A stretch of DNA of 33,338 nt from Patescibacteria group bacterium (GTDB lineage Bacteria; Patescibacteriota; Minisyncoccia; Phycocordibacterales; UBA918): positions 1 through 33,338 of the forward strand of contig JAIELQ010000011.1 of assembly GCA_019752815.1 (NCBI GenBank), in the 5' to 3' direction. The notes below the pieces were generated by a model that worked only from the letters and a program-made list of their open reading frames with translations, searched no databases and had not been told where the DNA came from. Positions 30,882 through 33,338 of this stretch are shown here, in pieces; the stretch's first letter is position 1, and every line of letters begins with the position of its first letter. Position numbers and translations under genes: made by a program.

Positions 30882-33338
30882 ATGCCTTATTCAAAAAGGC
30901 TTTTTGCAGTAATGCAACAGTTTCTTCTCCTTACTACTATCGTAGTGGCTGTTTTCTCTTGTTTTACATCTTTGACAGAGGCGCAATTCAATCAACAAAT
31001 GAACTATCAAGGCAAGCTGGTTACCTCGACGGGAGTTGCGGTGCCTGACGGTACCTACCAGATTGCGTTCCGACTATACACCACTCCGACGGGCGGTAGT
31101 GCAATTTGGACTGAAACGTTAAGTGGCGCTAACGAAGTGTCCGTACAAAATGGACTCTTCTCAGTGATGCTCGGTTCAACAACTCCACTCACCGGCGTTG
31201 ATTTCAACCAAACCCTTTATCTCGGAGTCACCGTCGAAGCAGACAGTGAAATGACTCCGCGCAAAGTCTTGGGTGCAGTACCGGCAGCCTTTCAAGCAAA
31301 TAATGCTAATACCGTTGGAGGAGTAGCCTCAACTTCGTTATTGCGAAATGATCGAATTGGCACGATCTCAACCACGTCAGCATCAACTCTGCTTACCATT
31401 ACCCAAAGTGGCACTGGTGATATTTTAAATTTGTTTGATGGCGGCACTGAGGTTTTTACGGTTCTTGATGGCGGGAATGTTGGGATTGGTACCAGCTCAC
31501 CAAGTGCTCGCCTTACTGTTGCTGGCAACACGCTCATCACGGGAACAACGACTCTCGCGACTACCACCATTTCGTCTTCAACAATTACAACTTTGAATCT
31601 CGTCAATGCTCTCGCAATAACGAGTGGTGGTACCGGCGCTACAACCTCAGCCGGTGCTCGCACTAACCTCGGTGCTACCACCGTCGGGTCAAACATCTTT
31701 ACGCTCACAAACCCCGGCACCCTTTCATTCTTACGCATAAATGCAGATAACACCGTCTCCGCTGTCGCCACCTCAACCCTTGGTATCGCGCTCTCAGACA
31801 CCACTGGCACCTTAGCTGCTACTCGTGGCGGAACCGGACTCTCCACCATTACCCAAAACCAACTCTTGATTGGGGGTGCGGGGAATACCTGGACACAAGT
31901 TGCAACGAGTTCATTGGGGTTGTCTCTTCAGACACTAGTTGACACCCTCATTACTGATAACTCAGTTTTTATTAATCCAGTCAGTACCCTTGGTACTAAT
32001 GCTGACGAGAGTGTTGTTATTGGGGTTGGGACGGGAGCTACAGTGGGTAATATTGACGGTAATACCGCTATTGGTTATCGTGCTATAGCATCGAGCACTA
32101 ACCCAGGCGGTGGTGTTGGAAACAACACTGCGATTGGTCGTAACATTGGGCAATTTGTTACGAGCGGTTCAAATAACGTCTTGATTGGCGCTAATAATGC
32201 CCAGGCTCTTACCACAGGCAATAACAACGTACTTCTTGGTTACAATATCAATGTAGCTGCCTCAACAACGAGTAACTTTTTAAGTATTGGTAACCTTATT
32301 TTTGGTACCGGCATTAATGGAGAAAATACTACTATTTCTAGTGGTAATATCGGTATCGGTACTACAACACCATCTTCACGTCTCAGTGTCGCGGGCTCAT
32401 TCCTCGCAACTGGAACTACTACTCTTGCCACCACCACCATCTCCGACCTCACCCTCGCTGGTGCGTTCCGCGACGCAACCAACGCCAGCGGTACTCTTGG
32501 CCAAATCCTCCAAACAACCGGAACATCAACTCGCTGGGTATCAACCTCGACCCTTGGTTTCTCTGGCATCTTCACCACCATTGCCGAACTCGACACCCTC
32601 ATCACAGACGTCACCGGTGTGACCGGTACCGGCAGCTTTGTGCTTTCAACTTCACCGACGTTTACGGGGACTGGTATCTTTGCGAACTCAAGTACCACCA
32701 ACGCTACGACCACCAACGCCACCACCACTAACTTCGCGATTACCGGACTCACCTCAGGCCGCGTACCATTTATCACAACTGGCGGACGACTAACTGACTC
32801 TGCGAACTTTACCTTTGACGGTTCACGACTCTCAACCCTCAATCTTAATGTGACCGGCACCAGTACCTTTACCGGGACTTCGACATTTGCGGGAAATGTG
32901 GGGATTGGGACTACAACGCTCACCCCAACCGCTCGACTTACTCTTGCTGGTGGAGGAATTGATGCTAATCAGCCAACGAACCCAACCCTCACCGGTACTT
33001 TTGACACCAGTGGTTCTGCGATCGACGTTACTACTGTCGGCCGCTTCGCCTACGTCGCAGATTTGGCTAGTGGCCTCCAAATCATCGACATCAGTAACCC
33101 GGCCAGCCCAACCCTCACTGGTACCTTTAACACCAGTGGAGACGCCTATGGTGTCACCGTCGTCGGCCGCTATGCCTATGTAGCTGATGGCGCTTCTGGC
33201 CTCCAAATCATCGACATCAGTAATCCTGCTAGCCCCACTCTCACTGGTACCTTTAACACGAGTGGTGCTGCCACTGGTGTCACCGTCATCGGCCGCTTCG
33301 CCTATGTTGCGGATTTTGGTACCGGCCTCCAAATCATC
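30882..33338 (+). CDS. Large secreted fibre-like protein with GIGT..RLxVxG modules and LVIVD-type repeats (3' truncated by window end)
   Basis: ATG 30882: MPYSKRLFAVMQQFLLLTTIVVAVFSCFTSLTEAQFNQQMNYQGKLVTSTGVAVPDGTYQIAFRLYTTP...; frame stays consistent to repeats GTFNTSGDAYGVTVVGRYAYVADGASGLQIIDISNPASPTLT (42 aa period). Absent from ORF track because it has no stop in the window. Confidence 0.85.
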   Translation, partial: MPYSKRLFAVMQQFLLLTTIVVAVFSCFTSLTEAQFNQQMNYQGKLVTSTGVAVPDGTYQIAFRLYTTPTGGSAIWTETLSGANEVSVQNGLFSVMLGSTTPLTGVDFNQTLYLGVTVEADSEMTPRKVLGAVPAAFQANNANTVGGVASTSLLRNDRIGTISTTSASTLLTITQSGTGDILNLFDGGTEVFTVLDGGNVGIGTSSPSARLTVAGNTLITGTTTLATTTISSSTITTLNLVNALAITSGGTGATTSAGARTNLGATTVGSNIFTLTNPGTLSFLRINADNTVSAVATSTLGIALSDTTGTLAATRGGTGLSTITQNQLLIGGAGNTWTQVATSSLGLSLQTLVDTLITDNSVFINPVSTLGTNADESVVIGVGTGATVGNIDGNTAIGYRAIASSTNPGGGVGNNTAIGRNIGQFVTSGSNNVLIGANNAQALTTGNNNVLLGYNINVAASTTSNFLSIGNLIFGTGINGENTTISSGNIGIGTTTPSSRLSVAGSFLATGTTTLATTTISDLTLAGAFRDATNASGTLGQILQTTGTSTRWVSTSTLGFSGIFTTIAELDTLITDVTGVTGTGSFVLSTSPTFTGTGIFANSSTTNATTTNATTTNFAITGLTSGRVPFITTGGRLTDSANFTFDGSRLSTLNLNVTGTSTFTGTSTFAGNVGIGTTTLTPTARLTLAGGGIDANQPTNPTLTGTFDTSGSAIDVTTVGRFAYVADLASGLQIIDISNPASPTLTGTFNTSGDAYGVTVVGRYAYVADGASGLQIIDISNPASPTLTGTFNTSGAATGVTVIGRFAYVADFGTGLQII

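Noticed and set aside
31292-33332. Large minus-strand ORFs (185, 227 and 166 aa) antisense to the fibre-like gene
   Set aside because: Low-complexity Val/Pro/Ser-rich translations created by third-position bias of the plus-strand Thr/Ser-rich gene; no start signals.

Overview
This 33.3 kb window looks like a chromosomal segment from a Candidate Phyla Radiation (Patescibacteria, probably Parcubacteria-like) bacterium; that assignment is inference from gene content. It carries a dispersed str/S10 translation cluster: rpsL, rpsG, fusA, tuf, rpsJ, rplC, rplD, rplW, rplB, plus the start of an rpmB-like gene on the minus strand at the left edge. Between these genes are secreted or surface proteins (a modular paralog family, GYAWSSNIGW repeats, Gmad2-like, META/HslJ-like, DUF1996+TSP3+SH3+LamG-like, and a tail-fibre/LVIVD-like protein cut by the window end) and a few metabolic genes (GDH, GH15-like, FAD oxidoreductase fused to a VTT domain, ABC-F ATPase, NUDIX). 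The strongest unexplained signal is a family of four ~125-nt hairpins. Each begins at or within the stop codon of rpsL, rpsG, gdhA or tuf. They share an apical motif (TCA-CCGTAN / NTAYGG-CTC) and have locus-specific but self-complementary basal arms, so structure seems better conserved than sequence. Other notable signals are TATAMT boxes placed 6-8 nt before start codons (leaderless transcription), structured leaders before tuf and rplC, an S12 carrying an Arg at the classical streptomycin K43 site and lacking the conserved Pro of KDLPGV, a NUDIX gene broken inside its catalytic box, and a 24-aa Lys-rich micro-ORF. No CRISPR array, rRNA, tRNA or transposase was recognised.
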